A stretch of DNA of 64,000 nt from Verrucomicrobiales bacterium (lineage in GTDB: Bacteria > Verrucomicrobiota > Verrucomicrobiia > Verrucomicrobiales > DEV007). The stretch lies in the NCBI GenBank assembly GCA_029210205.1, contig JARGOD010000014.1, positions 1 through 64,000 on the forward strand, read 5' to 3'. Position 1 is the first letter of the stretch. Every line of letters starts with the position of its first letter. The translations under genes and the position numbers were made by a program. The notes under the pieces are model-generated. The model did not search any database. It was not told the origin of the DNA and worked only from the letters and a program-made list of their open reading frames with translations. Positions 17,092-26,418 of this stretch are shown piece by piece.

Positions 17092-18234
17092 ATGGGTGAA
17101 ATTACCTCATTCACACACAAAATGCCTAGAATGGCGCGAAGCGAGATTTTAAAAGGATCCGATGAGGGGGAGATATTCGAAAGGGTCTTTGCCGGACATT
17201 CATCTATTAATTCTTTCCAGGCATCCCTGATAAATTGGTTCGAGCTTGAAGGAGAATCTTACCCATGGCGCGAGACGACGGATCCGTATCCAATCCTCGT
17301 CTCGGAGTTGATGCTTCAGCAAACTCAGATTTCCACGGTGTTGGGAAAGGGATATTTTAGGCGATGGCTGGAACAATTCCCGACGTGGGAAGCGCTCGCG
17401 GAAGCGGAGGAGTTGGATCTGCTGAAGGCATGGGAAGGGCTCGGTTATTACAACCGGGCGAGGAATCTTCAGAAGACCGCGCGTGTCATCCTTAACGAAT
17501 ACAACGGAACGTTTCCGAGGGAACATGATCAGATTCTCGCTTTGCCCGGAGTTGGTCCCTACACAGCGGGGGCCGTACTCAGCTTCGCTTTTAATCAAAG
17601 GGCTCCAATTGTAGATGGAAATGTAACCCGGGTCCTCGCAAGGCTGTTTGGGATAAATGAGGCGGTGGACAGTTCAGCTGTGATTCGGTTTTTCTGGAAA
17701 TCCGCGGAAGCGATGACGCCGGATTCTAAAGTTCGGGAATACAATTCTGCTATTATGGAGTTGGGGCAGCGAGTCTGTATTCGCTCGTCCCCGAAGTGTG
17801 GAGAGTGCCCGGTGAATGGACACTGCGTGGCGCTCAGGGAAGGAACTGTCGATACAATTCCGATGAAGAAGAAGCGTGCGAAAACTGTTCTTCGTGAGGA
17901 ATTCGTCGGTATCGGCGTGAAGAACGGACGAATATTTCTCACCACAGAAGAAGGTTCGCGGAGGCTTGGTCTTTGGCGCCTTCCAGAACTAACGGCAGAT
18001 CAGGCCGATGATCTCGCGGAGCTTTTTCGTTTCGATTATGCGATTACAAAATACAAAGTTTGCCTCCGTTGCTTCGTTCTAAGCCCGGCTTTGATTGGAG
18101 ATCTCGATGCCCCGGGACAGGGCGATTGGTATTCACTGCAGGCCCTTGATTCCCTGCCCCCAATGGGGTCACCCTATCTTAAGGTGATCAGAAAATACCA
18201 AAATCTTCATGATGAGTTGAACCTAAGTTCTTGA
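17092..18234 (+). CDS. mutY: A/G-specific adenine glycosylase
   Basis: YPWRETTDPYPILVSELMLQQTQ, LPGVGPYTAGAVLSFAF, C-x6-C-x2-C-x5-C Fe-S cluster (CIRSSPKCGECPVNGHC). Confidence 0.95.
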   Translation: MGEITSFTHKMPRMARSEILKGSDEGEIFERVFAGHSSINSFQASLINWFELEGESYPWRETTDPYPILVSELMLQQTQISTVLGKGYFRRWLEQFPTWEALAEAEELDLLKAWEGLGYYNRARNLQKTARVILNEYNGTFPREHDQILALPGVGPYTAGAVLSFAFNQRAPIVDGNVTRVLARLFGINEAVDSSAVIRFFWKSAEAMTPDSKVREYNSAIMELGQRVCIRSSPKCGECPVNGHCVALREGTVDTIPMKKKRAKTVLREEFVGIGVKNGRIFLTTEEGSRRLGLWRLPELTADQADDLAELFRFDYAITKYKVCLRCFVLSPALIGDLDAPGQGDWYSLQALDSLPPMGSPYLKVIRKYQNLHDELNLSS

Positions 18235-18390
18235 AAGAGAGGAAAATTAGCGCCAGATACTGCTTGTTTTGTTATCATTTTTTTCTAAAAGTGAAGGATA
18301 TAGCTGTCTTTGGGAGTTAACTTTGCGATTCGTTCGAATGAATTGTTCATTTCTCCCCGGCGGTAAACCGAAATCACCAGACTAAAAGTC

Positions 18391-19422
18391 ATGTGGAAAG
18401 TATTGCTCGTTATCTCATCAGTCGTCCTTCTCGGGGCAGCTTGGCTCAGTTACACAAACATGGATGCCATGCAGCAACGGGCTCTCGACGTGGAAGAGCA
18501 GACTAAGTTGCTTGAAACCCGTCAGAAGTCATTGGAAGAGACAGACGTGGAAGTTGCGCAGTTGGAGCAGGGTATTCAAATGCTTCTCGACGAGGCAGAA
18601 ACGCTTGAGACTGAGAAGATTGATTTGGATACCAGAATTCTCAAGGCGCAGTCGGACATGAAAGCGCAGGAAGCTCTCCTCGTTGAGTCTACTCAGAAGC
18701 TGGAATCTTCCCGTCTCTTGATGGGGAATATCCAAAAGGTCGAAGCTCTTCAGAAAGAGATGATTCAAATCCGCACTCAGATTGAAGAGGCGGAGATCGA
18801 GGAGACGCAGGCAGAAGGTGCTGTCGCCTCAGCTCAGGTTGACCGTGATCGCCTCGAAAAAGTAGCCGCTGAGCTTGCAGCACTTCGGGTAGACCAGGAA
18901 GCCGGCCTTATTCGTGGCCAGTTTCAAGCCCGGGTTGAGAAAGCTTACAATCAGTGGGGTTTTGTAATTATTGCAGGCGGTACGGACCAGGGCGTGGTCA
19001 ACCGCGCCCAGCTCGACGTCTATCGGCGTGGACAGCCCATTTGTAAGCTTCTGGTCACTTCAGTAGAGCCGGGCCAATGTGCTGCCGATATTATTCCGGG
19101 TTCACTTGCTCCCGGGCAGACAGTCCAGATCGGAGACACGGTAGTTAGCGCGGTTCGTGCTCAGGCTGCTGCTGCGGTCCCTGCAGCTCCTGCGGGAGGT
19201 GCTGCAACGACTACTCCTCAGCCCGCTGCTCCCGCCGCGGCCCCTGCTGCTCCTGCGACACCCGCGGCCCCTGATCCTTTTGGTGGAGGAATGGATGCAG
19301 GCGGTGCTCCTGATCCTTTTGGAGGTTCACCTGCTCCTGCGGCGCCGGACGCAGCTCCTGATCCGTTTGGGGCTCCTGCGAAACCTGCTGACGAGGGCGC
19401 AGCCCCTGATCCTTTCCAGTGA
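18391..19422 (+). CDS. TM-anchored coiled-coil protein with C-terminal globular domain and Pro/Ala DPFGG-repeat tail
   Basis: N-terminal TM, long heptad-like coiled coil, QWGFVIIAGGTDQGVVNRAQLDVYRRGQPICKLLV, four DPF repeats. Confidence 0.75.
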   Translation: MWKVLLVISSVVLLGAAWLSYTNMDAMQQRALDVEEQTKLLETRQKSLEETDVEVAQLEQGIQMLLDEAETLETEKIDLDTRILKAQSDMKAQEALLVESTQKLESSRLLMGNIQKVEALQKEMIQIRTQIEEAEIEETQAEGAVASAQVDRDRLEKVAAELAALRVDQEAGLIRGQFQARVEKAYNQWGFVIIAGGTDQGVVNRAQLDVYRRGQPICKLLVTSVEPGQCAADIIPGSLAPGQTVQIGDTVVSAVRAQAAAAVPAAPAGGAATTTPQPAAPAAAPAAPATPAAPDPFGGGMDAGGAPDPFGGSPAPAAPDAAPDPFGAPAKPADEGAAPDPFQ

Positions 19423-19470
19423 GTGGGCCCGACTGAACACAATTTGATCTTCGTTTAATAGATTTAAGGT

Positions 19471-20262
19471 ATGAAAAAATTCATTATGATCCTGGCAGGT
19501 TTTGCGATGCTGGGTGCAATGGTTGTCGGGGTCATTAATAAGAACGATCTCGATGAAGTCACTGTCCTCGTCGATGCCAAGAAGGCTGAAGTGAAGGACG
19601 CCACGGAAAAACTTGGCGAGTCAGAGGACAAACGCGACGATGCGATCGAGCGGGAGACTCAAGCCAAGGATACCCGAAATCAGATTTCGGCTGGCGTCGA
19701 GGGTGTAAAGGGGAGCCTCAAGCAGGTTGAGCGGTCTTTGGAGGATATCTCCGGGGAATTGAAAAAGGTTGAGATTGAGCAGAAAGAAATCGATCTCGCA
19801 GTCCGGCGTCAGTTTCCGGATGGGAACATTAAGTCAGCAGACGACCTCACGATGACTCTCACGATGCTGAAGGATACGCTCGCTGAGAAGCAGGCCCGTA
19901 AAACTGAATTGATGGCTCAGGTCGAAGCTGCGAATCAAACGAAGCAGGTTCAAGTCGCCAAGGTGAAAGAGGAGGAACAGTTTCAGGTACAGAGAGCACA
20001 GAAGCTGGCGGTTAATGGCCTCGTCGCGACGGTGATTGCGGTCAACCAGGAGTGGGGGTTCGTCATGGTGAATGCCGGCCGACAGCACGGAGTCGGAGCT
20101 GATGCGTCTCTTCTTGTGAAGCGTGGAAACTCCCGCATAGCTCGGTTGAGGATTGTCAATCTTGAGGACAACATGACTGTTGCAGATGTTGTCGACGAGT
20201 CTGTTGTTAGCGGGCTTGGTGTACAGCCGGGGGATAAAGTTATCTTTGAGACAACTAACTGA
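19471..20262 (+). CDS. paralogous TM-anchored coiled-coil protein
   Basis: Same architecture as the upstream gene; EWGFVMVNAGRQHGVGADASLLVKRGNSRIARLRIV. Confidence 0.75.
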   Translation: MKKFIMILAGFAMLGAMVVGVINKNDLDEVTVLVDAKKAEVKDATEKLGESEDKRDDAIERETQAKDTRNQISAGVEGVKGSLKQVERSLEDISGELKKVEIEQKEIDLAVRRQFPDGNIKSADDLTMTLTMLKDTLAEKQARKTELMAQVEAANQTKQVQVAKVKEEEQFQVQRAQKLAVNGLVATVIAVNQEWGFVMVNAGRQHGVGADASLLVKRGNSRIARLRIVNLEDNMTVADVVDESVVSGLGVQPGDKVIFETTN

Positions 20263-20284
20263 CCCAGACCTGCTCATTCCCACT

Positions 20285-20470
20285 ATGAAGATTTTTCGTG
20301 TCTGTTCAGTCCTCGCGTTATCCTTTTTCGCTCTGGGCTTTGCCTCCTGCCAAACAGTGGACAACACTCCTCAGCCTGAGAGGGAGAAGCTGAGTAGCAT
20401 TCCTCACAATATGCCTGAGTCATGGGAAGGTCAGCAAGGATTTCCAGGCCAGATGGGTGGGGGATACTAA
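20285..20470 (+). CDS. small putative lipoprotein
   Basis: MKIFRVCSVLALSFFALGFASC lipobox-type signal; nested in ORF 20180-20470. Confidence 0.6.
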   Translation: MKIFRVCSVLALSFFALGFASCQTVDNTPQPEREKLSSIPHNMPESWEGQQGFPGQMGGGY

Positions 20471-20496
20471 CTTTTAGACTATTACTTATTTAACTT

Positions 20497-20964
20497 ATGT
20501 CAGACTCCAGCACTGTTCTTCCTGAAATGGGATTCGCCGTCGATTTTGACGAGGAGGAAAGAGCGCAGTTAGGTGGCTTCGGTGATTTTCTTTCGCTTAA
20601 CGAGGGAGATTCCCTAATCGATGAAGGTCAGCCTCAGAACTCACTTTTTCTCGTGATCATGGGGACTTTCCACGTTCAAACGGAAGCGACTGGTCGCCCT
20701 GTATTGTTGGGTTCGATGAAAGCCGGGGATACCGTTGGAGAGGTGAATATCTTTGATCCGGGAATTGCGAGCGCCAGTGTCGTGAGCCGATCAATTTCAG
20801 AAGTTTGGAAAATTGATCGATCAAGCCTCGAGCAGTTTCTCGAGGCGCACCCAAGATCTGCTGCAAGGTTCCTCGTGAATGTTTCGACCCAACTCAGCAA
20901 GCGTCTCAGGAAGACGAATGAGAAGGTGGCAATGGCCAGAGAAGCCATGCTGGACTCATTCTAA
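20497..20964 (+). CDS. cyclic nucleotide-binding domain protein (no DNA-binding domain)
   Basis: GDSLIDEGQPQNSLFLVIMGTFHVQTEATGRPVLLGSMKAGDTVGEVNIF. Confidence 0.82.
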   Translation: MSDSSTVLPEMGFAVDFDEEERAQLGGFGDFLSLNEGDSLIDEGQPQNSLFLVIMGTFHVQTEATGRPVLLGSMKAGDTVGEVNIFDPGIASASVVSRSISEVWKIDRSSLEQFLEAHPRSAARFLVNVSTQLSKRLRKTNEKVAMAREAMLDSF

Positions 20965-21009
20965 TTTAACTCCAAGTCTCTCTGAATTCGTCGGGATTCG
21001 TGCTCCGGT

Positions 21010-21432
21010 TTGATGCCGGCCTCAGAAACAATGTTTGAACCTTTAACAATTCCTTTTGGTCCCGTCACGGGATTGGGTTCTGCCTTTGCTCTTCTTTTCG
21101 CCCTGCTCATTGGTCACGCGCTGGCAGATTTTCCTCTTCAAGGCGACTTTCTTTCACGCGGAAAGAATAGAAATGGAACTGCTCCGCAATTGGCGGACGG
21201 GAAAGCCAACCCTCAAGACCTTTGGGTCTATCTCATGAGCGCGCACTGCCTGATCCACGCAGGTTTTGTCTGGATCATCAGTGGATATCTCATCTTTGCA
21301 CTGGCTGAGTTTGTTCTTCACTGGATTATCGATGTCATGAAGTGCGAAGGGCGCACTTCGTTTGCGATTGATCAGTGGTTACACATTCTTACGAAAGTGG
21401 CATTCGTGGCGATTCTGCTGCTGAAATCGTAA
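21010..21432 (+). CDS. DUF3307-type membrane protein
   Basis: LIGHALADFPLQGDFLSRGKNRN ... HCLIHAGFVW ... HWIIDVMKC. Confidence 0.7.
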   Translation: MMPASETMFEPLTIPFGPVTGLGSAFALLFALLIGHALADFPLQGDFLSRGKNRNGTAPQLADGKANPQDLWVYLMSAHCLIHAGFVWIISGYLIFALAEFVLHWIIDVMKCEGRTSFAIDQWLHILTKVAFVAILLLKS

Positions 21433-21489
21433 CTACGGGCCGGAAATACCGACCTTGAAAACTTTTCAGGTTGTTGGATCGTTTCCTTT

Positions 21490-22839
21490 ATGAATTCCCA
21501 TTTTTCATCGGTGCGATTCCTTGCATTATCGCTCCTCGTTCTGCTCGCGGACGGTTTACTTTCGGTTCGAGCGGATGACGCACCGAATGATTCTGGATTT
21601 AAAGAGATCGAGTTGTTCACGGAGGTGCTTGAGACGATTCGCCAGAGTTATGTTGATCCGGAAAAGGTTACTTACGAGCAACTCATCAACAGCGCGCTTG
21701 AGGGAATGTTGGCTGACCTTGATCCACACTGTCAATTTATGCAGCCCAAAGTGTTGGAGCAGTTGAAGCGAAATACGGACAGCACCTATGAGGGGATTGG
21801 TGTCACTATTTCGACAAAAAACGACGTGCTTTCGATTGTGACGGCAAGAGAGGACGGCCCTGCCGCAAAAACGGGAATCCTCCCCGGCGATCAGATTCTT
21901 AAAATCAACGGTCAGCTGACCGAGGATGTGGGAATTTCTCAGGCGGTAAATCTCCTTCGCGGCAAACCGGGAGAGCCGCTGAAGTTGACCGTACGTCGTC
22001 CCGCAACTCAGCAGCTTCTGGAATTTGAGATGAAGCGTGAGGTCATAAAGCAGTCATCAGTGAAAGACATTAAGATTCTGAATACCGATCTTACTTCTCC
22101 CTACCGAATGGGTTACGCGCGAATTTTACAGTTTAGCGAGCCGACTGCGAAAGAACTCGCCGATGGATTGGACAAGCTTGAGCAAGAGGGGATGGACGCG
22201 TTCATCCTCGATATGAGAAATAATCCTGGAGGGTTGCTGGGTAGTGCAATCGATGTCTGTGGTGAATTTGTGAAGGCTGGCACTGTTGTTTTAACGACTG
22301 AGGGTAAGCCGGGTTCAGGTGAGATTAAGGTTTATCGAACCAGTGCTGAGAAAAAGCGTCGGTCGAGAGACTATCCCCTCGCCATTCTGGTGAATCATTC
22401 GTCGGCAAGTGGCGCGGAGGTGGTTTCCGGGGCATTGCAGGATTTGAAGCGATGCGTCGTCGTTGGCGAGACAACCTTTGGCAAAGGATCTGTTCAATCG
22501 ATTATTCCGATTGGTGATGGAAAGGCTCTGCGCATGACAACGGCAAAGTATTACACCCCAAGCCACCGAACGATTCACGAAAATGGCGTTGTCCCGAACA
22601 TCATTGCGACTCTCACTCCATCTCAGGAGGCAAACCTTGCCCAATGGTTTGGACGCGACACACTTCCTCCGGCTGAAAGAAAGAAAGTCGAGCGATTTCA
22701 GGATCCGCAACTGATCAGGGCAGTAGATGCCATGAAAGGCGCCTTGGTCTATTCCTCAATTCAGGAAGGCAGCGAAGCTGGCGAGTCGGATTCGCTGCCG
22801 AAAGCTGCAGATGAAGCCGAAAGTGAAGCGGCTGAATAA
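21490..22839 (+). CDS. S41-family carboxy-terminal processing peptidase
   Basis: PDZ domain; LDMRNNPGGLLGSAIDVCGEFV, VNHSSASGAEVVSGALQDLKR, TFGKGSVQ. Confidence 0.93.
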   Translation: MNSHFSSVRFLALSLLVLLADGLLSVRADDAPNDSGFKEIELFTEVLETIRQSYVDPEKVTYEQLINSALEGMLADLDPHCQFMQPKVLEQLKRNTDSTYEGIGVTISTKNDVLSIVTAREDGPAAKTGILPGDQILKINGQLTEDVGISQAVNLLRGKPGEPLKLTVRRPATQQLLEFEMKREVIKQSSVKDIKILNTDLTSPYRMGYARILQFSEPTAKELADGLDKLEQEGMDAFILDMRNNPGGLLGSAIDVCGEFVKAGTVVLTTEGKPGSGEIKVYRTSAEKKRRSRDYPLAILVNHSSASGAEVVSGALQDLKRCVVVGETTFGKGSVQSIIPIGDGKALRMTTAKYYTPSHRTIHENGVVPNIIATLTPSQEANLAQWFGRDTLPPAERKKVERFQDPQLIRAVDAMKGALVYSSIQEGSEAGESDSLPKAADEAESEAAE

Positions 22840-22848
22840 AATCGCTGA

Positions 22849-23883
22849 ATGACCGATTGCCTCAGGGAATTCGTTCTTGCGATTGAGACCTCTTGCGATG
22901 AGACCGCGGTCGCGATTTGCGACACTGAGGGTGCTGTTTTGATTAGTAATGTGGCCTCTCAGATTGCATTACACGCACCCTACGGAGGAGTGATTCCGGA
23001 ACTCGCGTCTCGAAATCACAGCGCCGATCTGAAGCCTCTTATTTCAGCGACTCTCGAAGAGGTCGGTTTAGAATGGGCAGATATCTCTATCATCGCGGCA
23101 ACCTCGGGACCGGGATTAGCGAGTTCGCTGTTAATTGGTGATACCACAGCAAAGGCAATCTCAGCAGCTCTTGGCTGTCCATTTTATTCCATCAATCACA
23201 TGGAGGGTCATCTTCTCTCTCCCTTCATTGGAGAGGGAATTGATATTCCTCCTCACACGGCGCTGATCGTGAGCGGTGGGCATACAATGCTTGTCCAGGT
23301 AAACGCAGTTGGGAACTACATTATTCTCGGATCGACGAAGGATGACGCCGCCGGCGAAGCTTTCGATAAGGTAGGGAAGATGCTTGAGTTGCCTTATCCC
23401 GGAGGCCCGCAGATATCGGAAAGAGCTGAAAAGGGAGACCCTGCCGCTTTTCATTTTCCCAGAAGCATGCTGGATAGCGGCGATGCTGAATTTAGTTTCA
23501 GCGGGCTTAAGACCTCAGTCCGCTACCTCATCGACAAACAGCCAAAGCCTCTCCTCGAGGAGACCTTGAATGACATCTGCGCTTCGTTTCAGGCCGCCGT
23601 GGTCGATGTTCTCGTCGGAAAACTTCAGCAGACCGCAAAGCGAAATGGAGCAGCACTCATCGCCGTAAGCGGGGGCGTGAGCTGCAACAGGAGCCTTCGC
23701 GAACGATGTGACGGAGTCGCAAAGGAGGAGGGACTGGAGCTGAGACTGGCGCCCCCTTGTTACTCCACCGACAATGCGGCTATGATCGCGTTTGCTGCAG
23801 CAGCTCGCCGTCGCGCCGGGATAACAGGGTCATCGCTCAGTAGCGACATTAATCCAAATCTCAAACTCGATGAAACAGGGTGA
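22849..23883 (+). CDS. tsaD: tRNA N6-adenosine threonylcarbamoyltransferase
   Basis: LAIETSCDETAVAI, NHMEGHLLSPF, VSGGHTMLV, DDAAGEAFDKVGKML, GGVSCNRSLR. Confidence 0.96.
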   Translation: MTDCLREFVLAIETSCDETAVAICDTEGAVLISNVASQIALHAPYGGVIPELASRNHSADLKPLISATLEEVGLEWADISIIAATSGPGLASSLLIGDTTAKAISAALGCPFYSINHMEGHLLSPFIGEGIDIPPHTALIVSGGHTMLVQVNAVGNYIILGSTKDDAAGEAFDKVGKMLELPYPGGPQISERAEKGDPAAFHFPRSMLDSGDAEFSFSGLKTSVRYLIDKQPKPLLEETLNDICASFQAAVVDVLVGKLQQTAKRNGAALIAVSGGVSCNRSLRERCDGVAKEEGLELRLAPPCYSTDNAAMIAFAAAARRRAGITGSSLSSDINPNLKLDETG

Positions 23884-24023
23884 ATGAAGCTAGGATATGA
23901 TTGCTTCGAGAGCTCGAAATCGCTATTTTTCTTACGGATAACAGGATCGCGCTTATTGCGATCCTCAGCCCTCTAAAGCATCTTTTCCGACCTTACCTTC
24001 CTAAACCCCATCCTGAAATTTTT

Positions 24024-25421
24024 ATGAGCGAAGAAAATACCCAAAGAGAAACCCCACTTTCCCGGCGCAAGTTTGTAGCCGGTGCTGCGACGGCTGGAGC
24101 GGCCGCGAGTATGTTGCCTGTTGAAATGAGTGCTCAGGTTGCTGGTAGCGATGTGGTAAAAATCGGCATGATTGGTATGGGCGGTCGCGGATCGGGAGCG
24201 ATAGTCCAGAATCTGGCTGCGAACGACAGCGCGCGCCTTGTTGCCGCAGCAGATGCATTTCAGGATAAAATTGATGGAACTGGTCCTCGTGCGTCGGGTC
24301 TCCCCAAGGTTTTAAAGCAGCTCGAGAAGATGGGGAAAACCGGTCAGGTCGATCTCCCCAAGAGCCGCCAGTACGCCGGTTTTGATGCCTACAAGGGAGT
24401 CATCGACGAATGTGATCTTGTTGTCATTGCAACACCTCCGGGATTTCGTCCGATCCATTTCGACTATGCTGTGAAGCAGGGTAAACATGTCTTTATGGAG
24501 AAGCCGGTCTGCGTCGACGCGAAAGGTTTCAATCAGATTATCGAATCGGCGAAACAAGCGGACCAAAAGAATCTCAAAGTTGTCGTGGGTCTTCAGCGTC
24601 ACTATCAGAAAGTCTACCTTGAGGCCTTCAAGAAGGTGCATGACGAAGGGATGATCGGTGATATCACCGGTGCTCAGGTCTGGTGGAATGGCAGTCGCCC
24701 CTGGATTGTTGAGCGTCAGCCAGGCTGGACAGAGATGGAGTATCAGATGCGAAACTGGTATCACTTCAATTGGCTTTGTGGCGATCATATCTCCGAGCAG
24801 CATGTTCACAATATTGATGTGATGAACTGGTTTCTCAGCGGTGATTCTGTTGCCGGTGGTAACCCTGTTTCCGCTCAGGGCATGGGAGGTCGTGCCGGAA
24901 CTGAGCCATTAAGCGTCGGTGAAATCTTCGACCATCACTATGTCGAATTTCGCTATGGACCCGAGCATGGGAATGCCGTTATGAACAGCCAGTGCCGCCA
25001 AATCAAAGGTACTATGCGAAAAGTAGCCGAGGAGATTCATGGGACCGAGGGAATCCTCTATTTGGGGAATGGCCAGATCACAGATCGAAAAGGTGAAGTG
25101 AAGTGGCAATATCGCGCGCCTCGTAGCGGCGATCCTAATCCTTACGATGTTGAGCACGAGCATCTTCACGCAGCGATCAAGGATGGCACCCCGTTAAATA
25201 ACGCCTACTACGGAGCGAAGAGTTCTTTCTCCAGCGTTCTTGGCCGTCTCGCTACCTACAGCGGGCAGGACATTAAGTGGGACGATGCGGTAGCTTCAGA
25301 TTTCTCAATTATGCCTGAGGAATTCGACTTCAATGCTGAGGCTCCTGTTACGCCGGGTGAGGATGGGAATTACCAGATTGCCATTCCCGGTGAGTTTAAG
25401 GTTCCAACGGCTGAGGCGTAA
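24024..25421 (+). CDS. Gfo/Idh/MocA-family oxidoreductase with Tat signal
   Basis: SRRKFVAGAATAGAA twin-Arg signal; IGMIGMGGRGSGA; EKPVCVDAKGFNQI; start at 24024. Confidence 0.92.
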   Translation: MSEENTQRETPLSRRKFVAGAATAGAAASMLPVEMSAQVAGSDVVKIGMIGMGGRGSGAIVQNLAANDSARLVAAADAFQDKIDGTGPRASGLPKVLKQLEKMGKTGQVDLPKSRQYAGFDAYKGVIDECDLVVIATPPGFRPIHFDYAVKQGKHVFMEKPVCVDAKGFNQIIESAKQADQKNLKVVVGLQRHYQKVYLEAFKKVHDEGMIGDITGAQVWWNGSRPWIVERQPGWTEMEYQMRNWYHFNWLCGDHISEQHVHNIDVMNWFLSGDSVAGGNPVSAQGMGGRAGTEPLSVGEIFDHHYVEFRYGPEHGNAVMNSQCRQIKGTMRKVAEEIHGTEGILYLGNGQITDRKGEVKWQYRAPRSGDPNPYDVEHEHLHAAIKDGTPLNNAYYGAKSSFSSVLGRLATYSGQDIKWDDAVASDFSIMPEEFDFNAEAPVTPGEDGNYQIAIPGEFKVPTAEA

Positions 25422-25445
25422 AACCCTCAAATCTATTCAGGGAAG

Positions 25446-25478
25446 GCGGTTCCAGTGAAAGACTGGAGCCGCTTTTTT
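25446..25478 (+). terminator. Rho-independent terminator
   Basis: GCGGTTCCAGT GAAAG ACTGGAGCCGC followed by TTTTTT. Confidence 0.85.
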
Positions 25479-25705
25479 GTGCTTCGGGGTAAAAACGTCA
25501 CCCCTATAAATACAGAGACCGCTCAGCCCGAAGGCTGAGCGGCTCCGAAACACGAAACACAAACAGACAGTTACCGAGAAAGTAACCACTGTTAGATTAA
25601 CTGATAATTAAGTTTTGTCAACAGTTTGGGAATAAAAAGTTAAATTTCTGCGATTTTTTTAACTTCCCTCGCTCCGAAACGTCTTTGGTGTAACTTTCCA
25701 GACTG

Positions 25706-26389
25706 ATGAAACTCCTCAAATTGTTACTATTTTCCGGTTCGACTTCAGGTCTCGGCCTGATTAGCGGCCTTGCGCTGGTGCTTTCCTCCTGCGCGACAAA
25801 GCCTGAGAACGAAGTTCCAGCAAGCATGGCGGTCAGATACGGCGCGGTTCAGGATTTCTCCAAAGTTCGCGTTCGCGTGAGTTTGAACAATCGGGCAGTT
25901 TACGTTTATGAAGGGGACGAGCCACGATTTGTCGCTGCTGTTGCAATCGGAAAAGTAGGTGATGAAACCCCAACGGGAAGCTTCAAGGCATACAATCGAC
26001 TTCCGAGAAAGCGATCCAACACTTACGGATTTTACGTGAAAGGGCAGGAGATCATCCCCGGCAAAAGATCTCAGATGCCATCCGGCTATCGTTATATCGG
26101 CTATCCGATGCCCTGGTGGGTGGAGTTCAAGTCGGGCTATGGATTTCATGCTGGAGCAGTCTGGCCTGAGCCGAGAACGAAAGGATGTCTTCGACTGCAC
26201 CGTACGATTGCAGAGGACTTTTTTAGTTTGGTCAAAGCTGGAACCCCAATTCACGTAGCTAAGAGCCTCTCGGAAGATGCGACTCTGGGTAAAAATGTTC
26301 CGAGGCCGACTGATTACAGTCAGCCCGATCATCCTCGCTCCGTTTTGATTACCGACGCACCGTTTGATTCGACTGACATTCTTTTCTAG
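25706..26389 (+). CDS. L,D-transpeptidase (YkuD) lipoprotein
   Basis: Lipobox SSCA; YGFHAGAVWPEPRTKGCLRLH catalytic motif. Confidence 0.88.
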   Translation: MKLLKLLLFSGSTSGLGLISGLALVLSSCATKPENEVPASMAVRYGAVQDFSKVRVRVSLNNRAVYVYEGDEPRFVAAVAIGKVGDETPTGSFKAYNRLPRKRSNTYGFYVKGQEIIPGKRSQMPSGYRYIGYPMPWWVEFKSGYGFHAGAVWPEPRTKGCLRLHRTIAEDFFSLVKAGTPIHVAKSLSEDATLGKNVPRPTDYSQPDHPRSVLITDAPFDSTDILF

Positions 26390-26418
26390 TCGTAACGCAA
26401 CTCGCAAAGAGAAATTTT

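Noticed and set aside
25745-26407. 220-aa minus-strand ORF
   Set aside because: Antisense to the L,D-transpeptidase gene, no coding features.
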